From NCBI GenBank assembly GCA_002778195.1, contig PCDI01000006.1, positions 1,307,950 through 1,371,949 of the forward strand: DNA of 64,000 nt. Direction: 5' to 3'. Below the pieces are notes generated by a model. The model worked only from the letters and a program-made list of their open reading frames with translations. It was not told where the DNA came from and ran no database searches. Positions 31,138 through 40,863 of this stretch are shown here, in pieces. The DNA comes from Raffaelea ambrosiae (lineage: Eukaryota; Ascomycota; Sordariomycetes; Ophiostomatales; Ophiostomataceae). Position 1 is the stretch's first letter; each line of letters begins with the position of its first letter. Both the position numbers and the translations under genes were made by a program.

Positions 31138-32999
31138 ATGACAGCCGCCTACGAGCGCCAGTATGTCTCGCGCTTGGTTCCGGGGAACCTGCGGGTGCTC
31201 ACGGCCCTGCTCGTCACCGTGGCCGTGGTGAACTCGGCGGTACGTATGGATGCACCGATGGCCTGCTCGACAGGCACCCCCCCCCCCCCNNNNNNNNNNN
31301 NNNNGACTGACCGCTAATGCGCCGTCCGCAGACGCTCGGCTACGACAGCACCGTCATGAACGGGCTGCTCATCCTGCCGTCGTACACCGAGTACTTCCGC
31401 CTCAACACAGCCACGACGGGCCTCAACAACGCCGCCAAGTGGATCGGCTGCATCCTGGGCGCCTTTTTCACCCAGCCGATCCCCGACCGGCTCGGCCGCA
31501 AGCGCGCCGTCCTCGTGGCCTCGGCCTTTACCGTCGTCGGCGTCGTGCTGCAGGCGGCCGCCCAGAACATTGCCATGTTTGTGGTGGCGCGCATCATTGT
31601 GGGCATGGGCTCGTCCATCTCCGCGTCGGCGGCGCCCATCCTGCTGGGCGAGCTGCTGCCGGCGCGCCTGCGCGGCCGCGTCCTGGGCCTCTTCTTCTCG
31701 TGCTTCTACGTCGGCTCGCTGCTGAGCTCCATCATCAACTACGGCAGCCAGAACATCGCGTCCACCTGGTCCTGGCGCCTGCCCTCGCTGCTGCAGTTCC
31801 TCCCCAGCCTCGTCGCCGTGGCGCTGCTGCCGTTCCTGCCCGAGTCCCCGCGCTGGCTGCTCTCCCAGGGCCGCGCCGACGAGGCCCAGGAGGTGCTCGT
31901 CGTGATGCAGGGCCGGGACCACACGGACGTGGCCGCCGCCCACGCGTCCCTGGCCGAGATCCGCGCCGCCATGGCGCGCGAGGCCGCGATGCTGCCGCGC
32001 AACCCGTGGCGCGAGATCGTGGCGACCCCGGGCAACCGCAAGCGGATGGTCATCCTCGTGACCTTTGGCTGCATGATGAACACCCTGGGCAACTTTGTCA
32101 TATCGTAGGCCCCCTTCGTTCCACTTCCGTGCCAGTGCAACAGACTCACGACGGCCAGGTTTTACCTTAGCAAGATTCTCGACCAGGCCGGCATCAAAGA
32201 CACCGTCACCCAGACCCAGATCAACGTCATCCTCAACTGCTGGTCCTTTGCGGTGGCCATCCTGGGCAGCTTCATGCTGGACATCATCGGCCGGCGGCTG
32301 CAGACCATTGGCTGTCTCGTTGGCACCATCGTCACCCTCTTTATTGTGGGCGGTCTGATCAAGGGTACGTTGGTCGACAGATCCGTGTTGTTGTTTTTTG
32401 TTGTCGCGAATGCCTGTCTACAGACAGCAGCTGACCGTCCCAGTCTACGGCGAGAGCACAAACACGTCCGCCATTTACGGCACGATCGCCGTCATCTTCC
32501 TCTTCCAGGGCTTCTATGCCTTTTCCATCACGCCCATGACCAGCTTGTACCCGACAGAGGTGTCTCCGTACAAGGTGCGGACCGTGGGCGTCGCTGTCTT
32601 TTCGTTCTTTGACAGTTCTTTTGGGTATGTTCTTTCTCTTCTATTTTTTTATTTTTTATTTTTTATTTTTTACTTTTTATTTTATTTTTTATACCTGTTA
32701 TAAGCACTCTGCTGACTGTTCACAGCCTCGTCTTTTCGTTCGCCATGTCGTACGCCATGGCCAACCTGGGCTGGAAGTTCTACCTCATCAACGCCTCCTG
32801 GAACATAGTCTATCTCGTCATTGTCTACTTTACATTTGTCGAGACCAAGGGCCTGAAACTCGAGGAGATCGCGGTCAAATTCGACGGCCCCTCGGCCTTG
32901 GAAGCCTTTGAGGGCGACAGCGGGTCTGAAGCGTCGCCCGAGGACGGGTCAGCGTCGCAGAAGCACGATACGGCCGTCCGCGCGGTAAAAGAGATGTAG
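31138..32999 (+). CDS. MFS sugar porter, 5 exons
   Basis: Exons 31138-31239, 31332-32104, 32159-32364, 32444-32624, 32726-32999; 1536 nt, 511 residues, all phases consistent. Landmarks: TLGYDSTVMNGLL after TM1, DRLGRKRAVL, PILLGELLPARLRGRVLG, LPESPRWLLSQGRADEA, DIIGRRLQTIG, LYPTEVSPYKVRT and FVETKGLKLEEI. This is the hexose/disaccharide-type porter arrangement with 12 expected membrane helices and a charged cytosolic tail. The 15-base N gap and an adjacent C run lie in intron 1, so the protein model does not depend on missing bases. It follows a Zn2Cys6 regulator on the same strand. Confidence 0.9.
31290..31304. other. assembly gap (15 N) after a C homopolymer
   Basis: Fifteen N bases directly follow a run of 13 C (31277-31289) inside intron 1 of the sugar porter. 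The true gap length is unknown. Confidence 0.95.
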
Positions 33000-33349
33000 C
33001 CTCTGGACATAGTCATTCTAATACCATCGAGTGGTTCCATCCATACGAGTTGACTCTTCCATTACGTAGCCCCCCCCCCAAAGCCAGTACGAGTGTGTAT
33101 CCCCCTGCAACGCGACGAATGCAAAGGATGGGGGACCCTTGCCGGCGACAATCCTGCCTAGCGCTGAGCCTTGTTGGGCGAACTGTTCACAGCCACCACA
33201 CGGATGCAGGGGTCCCATCCGGTTCTACCCCTGCACGGCTCTTGTTCCGATCCGTCCTTCATATGTGGAAAAAAAATAAAAGCTTGTTCTCGGGCCTCCT
33301 TGCCTCCTATGATACACATCCCACGATCTTCCGGCCTTTCATCTCCATC
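33000..33349. other. intergenic between sugar porter and hydrolase-fold gene
   Basis: 350 bases with a short C run near 33070. No coding pattern was seen; it presumably holds the downstream gene's promoter. Confidence 0.5.
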
Positions 33350-34452
33350 ATGGCTGCGACGGCCGGCACAGAAGACACCACGCGCTCCATCACCCTGCCC
33401 GATGGCCGTCTGCTCTCGTATGCCGTGTACGGCGACCCGCAAGCCACAACCGCCACATTCTTCTACTGCCACAGCATCCTAGACTGCCACCTCTCTGCCA
33501 AGATCTTGGACGCGCCCGCGCGCCAACGCGGCATCCGCATCGTCGCGCCCGACCGCCCCGGCACCGGTCGCTCGACGTACCAAAAGCGTCGCCGGATCTT
33601 GGACTGGCCGGACGACCTCTTGTGTCTGGCCGATGCACCCGACATTGGCGCCGACACATTTGCGGTCATTTCCTTTGGGAAGGGGTCGCCATACGGTGCG
33701 TGGTGGTTGGGTCTTTCTCTTCTTTTCTCTTTTCTCTTTTCTTTTCCCCAGACTAATCTGGCGTAGCCCTCGCTTGCTGTGCCAAGATGGACACCAGCCG
33801 GCTCCAGGCGGCTTACATTGTATCGGGGGTGTACCCCTTCGATCTTCGTCTCCAGGCCGAGAAAGACAGCAGCCTCAAAACGTTCCGCTGGCTGGTGACA
33901 TGGGTTCCCGCCCTGGCCCGGCACGTGTATCGCTCCCAATACCGTGCTCCGGCGCGCGACACAGAGCACCCCGAGCGATTCAGGGAGGTATACGATGCGG
34001 GCCGAAAGGCATATTTGCAGAGCCAGGCAGACAAGAGCGGGGAGCAGCCACCGGATGCCGAAGCCTCCACGAGCAAGGAGAAAGAAGAAGACGATCCCGA
34101 GAAAGGACAGGTGGAGCCGCACAGCCACTACCGAGACATCGCGCTGGCTGCCGCGCGGGTGGCGGCCGACAGCGATTTCACTGCCGTCGTCGACGAGCTG
34201 GTCCTCGAGGTCCAGGACTGGGGCTTCCGCCTGCAAGACATCCACATGCACGAGGGCACGCTGGTCCTGCGCCAGAACAGGGCGACCGACCTGCCCGTGC
34301 AGCCAGCCCTGGATGCGCACGAGCTTCTGCCGGGATCCGAGCTCCTTGTGGATGAACACAAGGTGAACACGGACGAAGCGGCGCTGGCAATCATGGAAGA
34401 CATGATGGACACGATGCTGGACCGCATGGGCTGCCCACTCATCAAGATTTGA
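33350..34452 (+). CDS. alpha/beta-hydrolase-fold protein with degenerate catalytic motifs
   Basis: Two exons: 33350-33695 and 33767-34452, 343 residues. The fold is recognisable from LPDGRLLSYAVYGDP, RGIRIVAPDRPGTGRS and SPYALAC, which align with fungal alpha/beta hydrolases of about 300-350 residues. The nucleophile elbow, normally GxSxG, reads S108-F-G110-K-G112, so the Ser position is Gly. The oxyanion HG pair after strand 3 reads CHS. The usual HGxxD segment before the acid is also unlike the family (HEGTLVLRQNR), although a late His remains in VDEHKV. A charged, probably disordered insert (EKEEDDPEKGQ region) sits in the cap. I infer a non-catalytic or altered member. Reading frame and splice sites are intact, so this is not a simple pseudogene. 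Confidence 0.8.
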
Positions 34453-35240
34453 TATTGGAGAACACGCTCTACGGGCACATACTTGGGGATCTTTGACTAC
34501 GCAATATCCGTTTGTTTTCATCCCAGTTGTTTTTTTGCATTGTCGCTCTTGTATTATTTTGTTTGATTTTTTTTTCTCGTTGTTCTTGGTGCTCCCCGTG
34601 AAGCCGAAGTGCTTCCGAGAAACAGCCCGAACCCATCACGGGTTTCACTGATCACATTCCCCTGGCCGGTGGCCAGTCCATCACACCGGGCACAACAGTA
34701 GCTCACTTCCATAGATAAGGTGCCGTTTACACCCCTGCTTCACACCTGCTCTGCGCGTACACGAGAAAGTTGCACATTTGAAGGAGTCATTGGGCAGCAA
34801 CCAGCCGCGCCTGTCCTCGGCCAGTTGGTGTGCAGATTGCCCCCCCCTTTCCCGTTGGCTGCTGCCTACAGCCCGCTCCAAACCACACACATGTGTGCTT
34901 GGTCGCCTCTGTGACAACGACGTCGCGCCACACCAGAGCTGCCATGCATGGCTTTTCACACGAGCGCCTCGACTTGCCGCACTACTGCCACCAAGACGCG
35001 TTGGGGACGCGTGAACTGTGAACTTTCCTTCACGGACTGCACGTTTCTTTTCTCCGTCCATCTCGTCGATGCCGGTCTGTGATGGTGTATTGGCAGTTTG
35101 CTCTCCTCTGCTCTCCAGTTCCAGAATTAATGAGCATAAAAGACGGCCATGTCTCCCAGTGAACGATAAGTTTCTTTTCGTAGTTCAGACAAGTCCAAAG
35201 TCAATCGATCAAAACCACACACCGAGAAGCAACACACACC
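34453..35240. other. intergenic, about 790 bases
   Basis: T-rich 3' region of the hydrolase-fold gene, then the putative promoter of the small Cys-rich gene. No conserved coding segment was found on either strand. Confidence 0.5.
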
Positions 35241-35568
35241 ATGCCTGGTCCTAGCATAACCCCACCCGTGGTTCCTTGCATTCACTGCCAGACAGGAAAC
35301 CCTAGCTCGCAGATCGACAAATGCCAATCGTGCCAGTTTCATCCCTGGACCATGTGCAACCACCCCGACTGTGGGAGGCTCCGGCCTGTCAAGCACAAGC
35401 CTGTGTAAGTTGCCATGTTTTCGCAGCTACAAACTGCATCGTTGCTGATCTAGACTCTGGCTAGCGCGTGAAGAATTGATTCCGCGACCCACGTGTGGAA
35501 AACTCTTGTGTGAAGAAAATCTCGTATTCTGTGGTGAATGTCGTCTGGTAGCTACTCAACTACAATAA
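35241..35568 (+). CDS. small Cys-rich (zinc-finger-like) protein, 92 residues
   Basis: Two exons: 35241-35404 and 35454-35568, 92 residues plus stop. The donor is GTAAGT, the acceptor GATCTAG, and the joined codon is GTA. Cysteines form pairs suited to zinc: CIHC, CQSC, CNHPDC, then CGKLLC and CGEC, with intervening His and Trp residues; the spacing is reminiscent of a RING or zinc-ribbon but I cannot assign a family. There is no signal peptide or membrane segment, so it is probably intracellular. The evidence is the clean splice junction and the Cys pattern continuing across it. It ends 166 bases before the APH-like kinase start; a 5' exon of that gene is a less likely alternative because an in-frame TAA intervenes. 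Confidence 0.5.
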
Positions 35569-35734
35569 AACAACCCGAAAAAAAAGAAAAACTCCCCGCT
35601 CTTGAGGGGTTTGTGACCATGCATCACGTGCTGTTCTGCCTTGTGCCCCTGCGTTGTTACATATGCCGCCTGCCCAAGCTGAATGTGTCCGTCAAATTCT
35701 GTCTAAACGAAGAACCAGCTTTCCTTCTGACGGC

Positions 35735-36679
35735 ATGGCATCTCTCTTCCACCGCCTCTTTCGCTTCCTTGGCGACCGCCTTGCGTTCTTCGGGACACTG
35801 TCGTTTCGCAGCCCCTTGGCTCTGCTGCGCTCCTTCTTCTTGAAGGACGATCCCAATGCCACAGAGAATCTCAGTGAACACCTGCGGATTCTCAGAGACT
35901 ACGGGGCCGCTTTTCAAAAAAACAGAGCAGTGCCAGACAAGTACACCCCGGTGATCCCACGCGACGACGGACCTGTCGTTGCGACTATCATCACCATCTT
36001 CAACAGCCACTACTTCACAAACAAGGTCGTGATCAAGAGGGAGCCGCACAAAGACGAGCTCGGACTCGACGTCTATGGAGACCCCTGCGTCTTCCCTTAC
36101 ATCACCGAGCGCATCCGCATTGAGGCGGCCAACCTGCAGTTCATCGCCGCCAAGACCACCATCCCTGTGCCCCAGTTCCTCGGCGTCTGGCTGGAAAACG
36201 GCCTGTGGCATATCAAGACCTCGCTCGTGCACGGCGCCGTAGAGCTGAGATGCATCAATGAAGCTGATCAGCCGGCGGCCGTGGCCCGCGTGGAAGAGCA
36301 GCTCGAGGCTGAGATTCTGCCGCAGCTGCGGAGCCTGCGCCGGAACTTCATGGGCTGCGCCGATCCCTGCTTGCCGGTGGTTCCACCCCATAGAATGTGG
36401 GGGGCCAAGGACAAGCGGGTGTGGTCGTCGATGCCCCGGGGCGACGACGAGGAGCCCTATGTGTTCTGCCACACGGACCTCGGCCGGCAGAACATCTTGG
36501 TCGACCCGGAAACGTACCGGATTGTGAGCATCATCGACTGGGAGACGGCTGGGTTTTTTCCCGCCAGTTGGGAGCTGCCACTATGGAAAGCGAACGACCA
36601 CCTGGAACGGTACAAGATGACATTCGAGGCAAAGCCGGCGGAGCTGACTATGATTGAGGCCAAGGAACGGGAGGAGTAA
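35735..36679 (+). CDS. aminoglycoside-phosphotransferase-like kinase (APH family)
   Basis: Single exon, 314 residues, from MASLFHRLFRFL; an in-frame ATG at 35654 would add 27 unlikely residues. Protein-kinase-like core: the Lys-bearing strand KVVIKREP, a Glu-containing helix (RIRIEAANLQFI), IPVPQFLGVW, the catalytic-loop Brenner motif FCHTDLGRQNILVD (HxDxxxxN) and the metal-binding IIDWETAGFFP in place of DFG. WELPLW follows as in many fungal APH-fold proteins. These enzymes phosphorylate small molecules or are of unknown substrate; resistance is not implied. The length is slightly short but complete. Confidence 0.87.
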   Translation: MASLFHRLFRFLGDRLAFFGTLSFRSPLALLRSFFLKDDPNATENLSEHLRILRDYGAAFQKNRAVPDKYTPVIPRDDGPVVATIITIFNSHYFTNKVVIKREPHKDELGLDVYGDPCVFPYITERIRIEAANLQFIAAKTTIPVPQFLGVWLENGLWHIKTSLVHGAVELRCINEADQPAAVARVEEQLEAEILPQLRSLRRNFMGCADPCLPVVPPHRMWGAKDKRVWSSMPRGDDEEPYVFCHTDLGRQNILVDPETYRIVSIIDWETAGFFPASWELPLWKANDHLERYKMTFEAKPAELTMIEAKEREE

Positions 36680-37242
36680 AGCAGGCTGCCAAGATGTGGC
36701 TTTTCGTTTCTTTTTTTTTCTTTTTTTGGGGGGGGAAGGATCTGAGAAACAGGTTGTTTTGTTTTTGTTTTTGTTTTTGTTTGATATTTTAGTCTATGTT
36801 CGAGTGAACTTCTACATTCTATTTCACGGTCTATTTATGTATTGTCAGAGGTTCTCTGGAATCAATCTTCACTGGCTCAATTACAATTTTCCGTTCAGGA
36901 TGAGGCGAAGCCCTGTATTGGTATACCGTAGGGAGGAATTAGTGTGCAGGGTGGCTAGAAATCACAGCCTCGTGTCGAAGCGGCCCCACTTGGTGCATTC
37001 CTCCGGCCTGCACCATCCATGATCTTGTAAGTCGATGTGTGTCTGAACACAACGGACAGCATTCATGTTCTATGTTGCGTTGGTAGAAATAGGAAATATA
37101 AGTACGAGGGTCGATTCGCCCCGTTCTGATTCACGTTTTTGATTACCATCGCACAGAAATCGACTTCCACTACAAGACACCGTTTGTTTCCATCAGAAAC
37201 CCCCGTCGTCATACACCAAGGTCCCACTTTCTCCTATTCCAA
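36680..37242. other. intergenic, AT-richer
   Basis: About 560 bases. T/G-rich tract near 36700-36785 after the kinase stop. No coding pattern; it contains the promoter of the first secreted paralogue. Confidence 0.5.
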
Positions 37243-38490
37243 ATGACTCTTCTTGGCGTTGCCTTCACCAGTCTTGTGCTGGCAAACTGCCTGTGGGCAG
37301 ACACAGTCATGGCGGCTGCCACCCCTGGCCGGGCTGTCCGGCGTGATAATATCACAGCCCCGGAAAGCCAAGAGGCGATACGGTGGCAGCCAGACGACTT
37401 CGACTGGGAGCACTTGCGCAACCTCTCGGGGCCTCCAGAGACCTGGCGAGGTGTGTATGTCGACCCGACCCAGAACAAGCACGCAGCAGCCGTCCTCGGC
37501 TCCGGTCTGGTGCACTACCAAGCAGCGCCCGCCAATGGCACGTCCACCACCGACCTTGAGGTGTTACCCAAAATCAGACCGCTGATTGGCGTGATTCTGG
37601 GTCTCAATTGGTCCAACATCTGGGCCACGGCGGGACTCGGGGCGCTCATTGCCAGCTCGGTCACGCTGATCCAAGGCTGCATTGCATCGGCCAAGGACGA
37701 GGGCTGGGGCACAGCCTCCTGCGTCACCGGCCTCGCGGCCAGCATCACCAGCATCGGCCAGACCTACAGCACCATCCGCACGCTGTATGAAACCGGCTGG
37801 TTTGTGCGTCCCGACGGCGCCTTTCTCTTCAATGGTCTCGCCAACATCCTCGTGCATCGGCTGCATGGGCGTGGCCTCGCGGACGCCTCGGACCCGGACC
37901 ACTTCCAGGCGTTCCACGAGATCGCCATGGGCCACCTCCTCAACCACACGTATGACGGCTCGGCCGAGTTTCTCGGCCATGCGGGCCAGGGCCACCGGCT
38001 GCACGGGCGCGACGACGAGCACCGGCACCCGCGCGCGCCCATCTTCCGCGTCCGCCACCCCCGCCACGGCTACATGGACATCGCCTCGCGCGACCACGTG
38101 AACGGCACGCGCTTCACCATGACCTACGCCAACGGCCTGGAGCACAAGCGCGGCCTGGACCGCCTGGGCCGGCGCGCGACCTTCCAGCACCAGACCGAGC
38201 GGAGTGGCGTCATTGCGGAGGCGCACTTTGACGCGGCGGCCGCGGCGGCCGACTCCTGCCAGCCGACCTTTGTGGCCAAGGAAGCCTTTCCCATGGTCGA
38301 GGACAGCATCAACTGCTTTGTCAAGGGCAAATGGCCGGACCACGGGATCCTCTCGGTGCAGTTCTTCGACACCAGCTGTGAGGACACCATGGGGTTTGCG
38401 CATGTCGGCTTCTTCAAGAACGACGACGGCGCCAATGCTCTGCAGAAGTTGAGGCCCGCCGGCATGCCACTGCCCGTGTGTGGTTCCTAG
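37243..38490 (+). CDS. secreted protein, six-cysteine paralogue family, member 1
   Basis: Single exon, 415 residues. An N-terminal hydrophobic signal peptide (MTLLGVAFTSLVLANC, likely cleaved near residue 25) is followed by RWQPDDFDWEHL. Segments shared with the genes at 39152 and 46989 are: a Cys pair bracketing a short loop followed by SIGQ and TGWFVRPD, the segment HPRAPIFRVRHPRHGYMDIA, SCQPTF, a Cys-Gly-Trp-Pro region, and DTSCEDTMGFAHVGFF with a terminal VCGS. Several N-glycosylation sequons are present. I do not recognise the family and propose no activity; location outside the cell is the supported inference. Confidence 0.82.
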   Translation: MTLLGVAFTSLVLANCLWADTVMAAATPGRAVRRDNITAPESQEAIRWQPDDFDWEHLRNLSGPPETWRGVYVDPTQNKHAAAVLGSGLVHYQAAPANGTSTTDLEVLPKIRPLIGVILGLNWSNIWATAGLGALIASSVTLIQGCIASAKDEGWGTASCVTGLAASITSIGQTYSTIRTLYETGWFVRPDGAFLFNGLANILVHRLHGRGLADASDPDHFQAFHEIAMGHLLNHTYDGSAEFLGHAGQGHRLHGRDDEHRHPRAPIFRVRHPRHGYMDIASRDHVNGTRFTMTYANGLEHKRGLDRLGRRATFQHQTERSGVIAEAHFDAAAAAADSCQPTFVAKEAFPMVEDSINCFVKGKWPDHGILSVQFFDTSCEDTMGFAHVGFFKNDDGANALQKLRPAGMPLPVCGS

Positions 38491-39151
38491 GTGTCCTCTG
38501 CACGCCTCGTATGGAGGACATAGCTGCCACTATACGTGAGACGCAACGGGTTTTCAGGGTCGGTGCAATTGGAATGGTTATATCGTTGCTACACAGAGAG
38601 CGTGTCACAGCATCTTGGTTGGAAAGTGTACTTGGACTAGGCCAGATGAGAATCGGATTGCGCTGCCAGCTGCTTTGGATCTAAACCATACGTTTTCTTG
38701 TGGATTCAGGCCTGTCATGAATTTCACTCCTGAAATTCGGCCTTCATAATGTCCCTTTCTGTTACTTGGTATATGTAAGAAGACGGAGGGGTAAAATTCC
38801 CTGTCACGACCCTAGACTCGTCTTCGTCTCACTAGGGATGAGAGTTCCCTGGCCGTGCTTTGCCTCGTTTGAAGTGGCTCCCTGGATACTACATCGTGTT
38901 CCCATATTTTGCCAAGAGTAGAATAGAAAACCATGCTCTGCTTTCAATAAAGCCGAGCCAAATCCCTCAGAAAGCAGTGGAGGGAAGGTATAAATATGAC
39001 AACATTGGCACTGTCTTCAAAGCGTGCCATTGTATAGGTGAGATACCCATCCCTTGATTTTCCCAGCTCTTTACCAACAAGTCCGCTGTGATTCGTCTAT
39101 CCCTTTTCTCGTTGTCCTGTTTGTTTTCCTCATTGTCAAGGTCTCGCCAAG
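38491..39151. other. intergenic between two secreted paralogues
   Basis: About 660 bases. No coding pattern was seen. I did not see obvious repeats flanking the two paralogues that would mark a recent tandem duplication. Confidence 0.5.
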
Positions 39152-40480
39152 ATGGGTGTGGGCTTGGCCGCTCTGGCAACTTGGCCTCTCCTCGGTACCC
39201 TCCTCAGGGCCACCACCACCACCACCACCACCACTCACGGCGTGCAGGTATCTAGGCGAGACGTTGCCCCAGCGGCCGGGACGCCAAGTCCCATTCCATG
39301 GCAGCCGGATGACTTTGACTGGGCGGTCCTTGCCACTGTCTCCGGCCCTGGGTTGGCGGTCAACGTGACCAAGAACCCCAAGGCAGCAGAGATTCTCACG
39401 AAAACAGGCGGCTCTGCCGCGGCCCGCGCTCCGTCTGGCGATGTCGTGGATCTGAATTTTGCGGTGGGCACGCGGTGGGCCGACAACGATACGATCGCCG
39501 CCGTCCTGCCCGGCATCAATGTGCGCGATCCACGGGACCAACAGGGACTCTGCTTCACCGCGGACAAGAGCAGCGACGGTTCGATCTTGTGTGCCCAAGG
39601 CATTCTGGCCACCGTGGCGAGCATCGGCATGGCATACGCATCGCTGCGGACCGAGACCACGCTTGGCTGGTACGTCCGCCCGGAGCCGCGATTCAAGGAT
39701 GGCCGCACCGACATCCAGGAGTACACGACCGTGGAGAGACGGCCCAAAGGGGTGGTGGACGGGGCCCGACGACGACGACGACGACGCCAGCAGAAGCAGC
39801 AGCAGGACCAGTACCAGGCGTTCCACGAGCGGACGCTGGGTGCCCTCTTGAGCGAAACCTTGGGCGACTCGGCGGCAATCGTCGGTCACACGGGTGAAGG
39901 CCATCCGCTTTATGCACGGGCTGTCGACAAGGACGACGACAACGACGACAACGTCGACAACGTCGACAACGGCCCCCTCCACCCACGTGTGCCCATCTTT
40001 CGCGTGCGCCACCCCGCGCATGGCTGGCTGGACCTTGCCTCTCGTGCAGACGTCGGCGGCACGCACTTTGCGGTGCGGCTGGCCCCCGAGGAGGAGGAGG
40101 ATGCGGATCCGGTGACGAAAGCGCCGCCGACGACGACGACGACGAGGGACCAGCAAGAGCCGCCGCCCGACCCCAAGTTCGAACAAACCGCGGGCTGGTT
40201 TACGCAAGTCTACTTCAACAGCGAGGCCGCCAACGCGGATCCGTGCAACCCGAAATTTGACGCGCGCCGGGGCTACGACACGATCCTGGCGAGTCTCAAG
40301 TGCGTCATGGGGCAGCGCATACCCGAGCGGTTCCCGGTGATCGCGATGCAGTGGTATGACCAGGACTGCCACGCAACACTGGGGTTTGCCTACTTGGCCT
40401 TCTTTGGGAACTCCACGGGCTTGGACACGCTCGACCATGTGCGCCCGATGGATATGCCGGTACCCGTGTGCGGCTCATAA
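39152..40480 (+). CDS. secreted protein, six-cysteine paralogue family, member 2
   Basis: Single exon, 442 residues. The N-terminus is hydrophobic and followed by a poly-Thr run, so the signal peptide (about residues 1-20) is plausible but less classical. PWQPDDFDWAVL aligns with member 1. Shared blocks: LCAQGILATVASIGMAYASLR..LGWYVRPE (broken here for brevity), HPRVPIFRVRHPAHGWLDLA, PCNPKFD, LKCVMGQ, DCHATLGFAYLAFF and terminal VPVCGS. Six cysteines match the other members. Low-complexity insertions (Arg/Gln-rich, Asp/Asn-rich, Glu-rich, Thr-rich) lie between conserved blocks and make it longer. The function is unknown. Confidence 0.8.
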   Translation: MGVGLAALATWPLLGTLLRATTTTTTTTHGVQVSRRDVAPAAGTPSPIPWQPDDFDWAVLATVSGPGLAVNVTKNPKAAEILTKTGGSAAARAPSGDVVDLNFAVGTRWADNDTIAAVLPGINVRDPRDQQGLCFTADKSSDGSILCAQGILATVASIGMAYASLRTETTLGWYVRPEPRFKDGRTDIQEYTTVERRPKGVVDGARRRRRRRQQKQQQDQYQAFHERTLGALLSETLGDSAAIVGHTGEGHPLYARAVDKDDDNDDNVDNVDNGPLHPRVPIFRVRHPAHGWLDLASRADVGGTHFAVRLAPEEEEDADPVTKAPPTTTTTRDQQEPPPDPKFEQTAGWFTQVYFNSEAANADPCNPKFDARRGYDTILASLKCVMGQRIPERFPVIAMQWYDQDCHATLGFAYLAFFGNSTGLDTLDHVRPMDMPVPVCGS

Positions 40481-40627
40481 TGTGCGTGCGTGTCGATCTG
40501 CATGGCGCGGGCTCGCCAGGGGGAAGGGAAGTGTGTATATTTCTGTACAAGGCAATAGTAAAAAAAAAAGAACAAACACTTTGGTCTTTTAGCTCTTCTT
40601 TTGGTACGGGCTGGAGGAGACCTCTTT

Positions 40628-40847
40628 TATATTTTTATTTTATATTTTTATTATTTTTATTATTTTTATTATTTTTATTATTTTTATTATTTTTATTATT
40701 TTTATTATTTTTATTATTTTTATTATTTTTATTNTATTTTTATTATTTTTATTATTTTTATTATTTTTATTATTTTTATTATTTTTATTATTTTTATTAT
40801 TTTTATTATTTTTATTATTTTTATTTATTTTATTTTATTATTTTTAT
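40628..40847. repeat. TTATTTTTA nonanucleotide array
   Basis: About 24 near-perfect copies of a 9-bp AT unit, with one ambiguous base (N) at 40734. It lies between the converging secreted-paralogue gene and the MFS porter, ending about 15 bases beyond the porter's stop codon. Confidence 0.95.
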
Positions 40848-40863
40848 GCGCTGGTCCCCTCCC

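Noticed and set aside
33350..34452. Calling the hydrolase-fold gene a plain pseudogene
   Set aside because: No stop or frameshift is present and the intron is normal; only active-site positions are altered.
35241..36679. Joining the small Cys-rich gene and the APH-like kinase into one gene
   Set aside because: An in-frame TAA at 35566-35568 follows the last Cys pair, and the only donor before it (GTAGCT) is poor; the kinase has its own good start.
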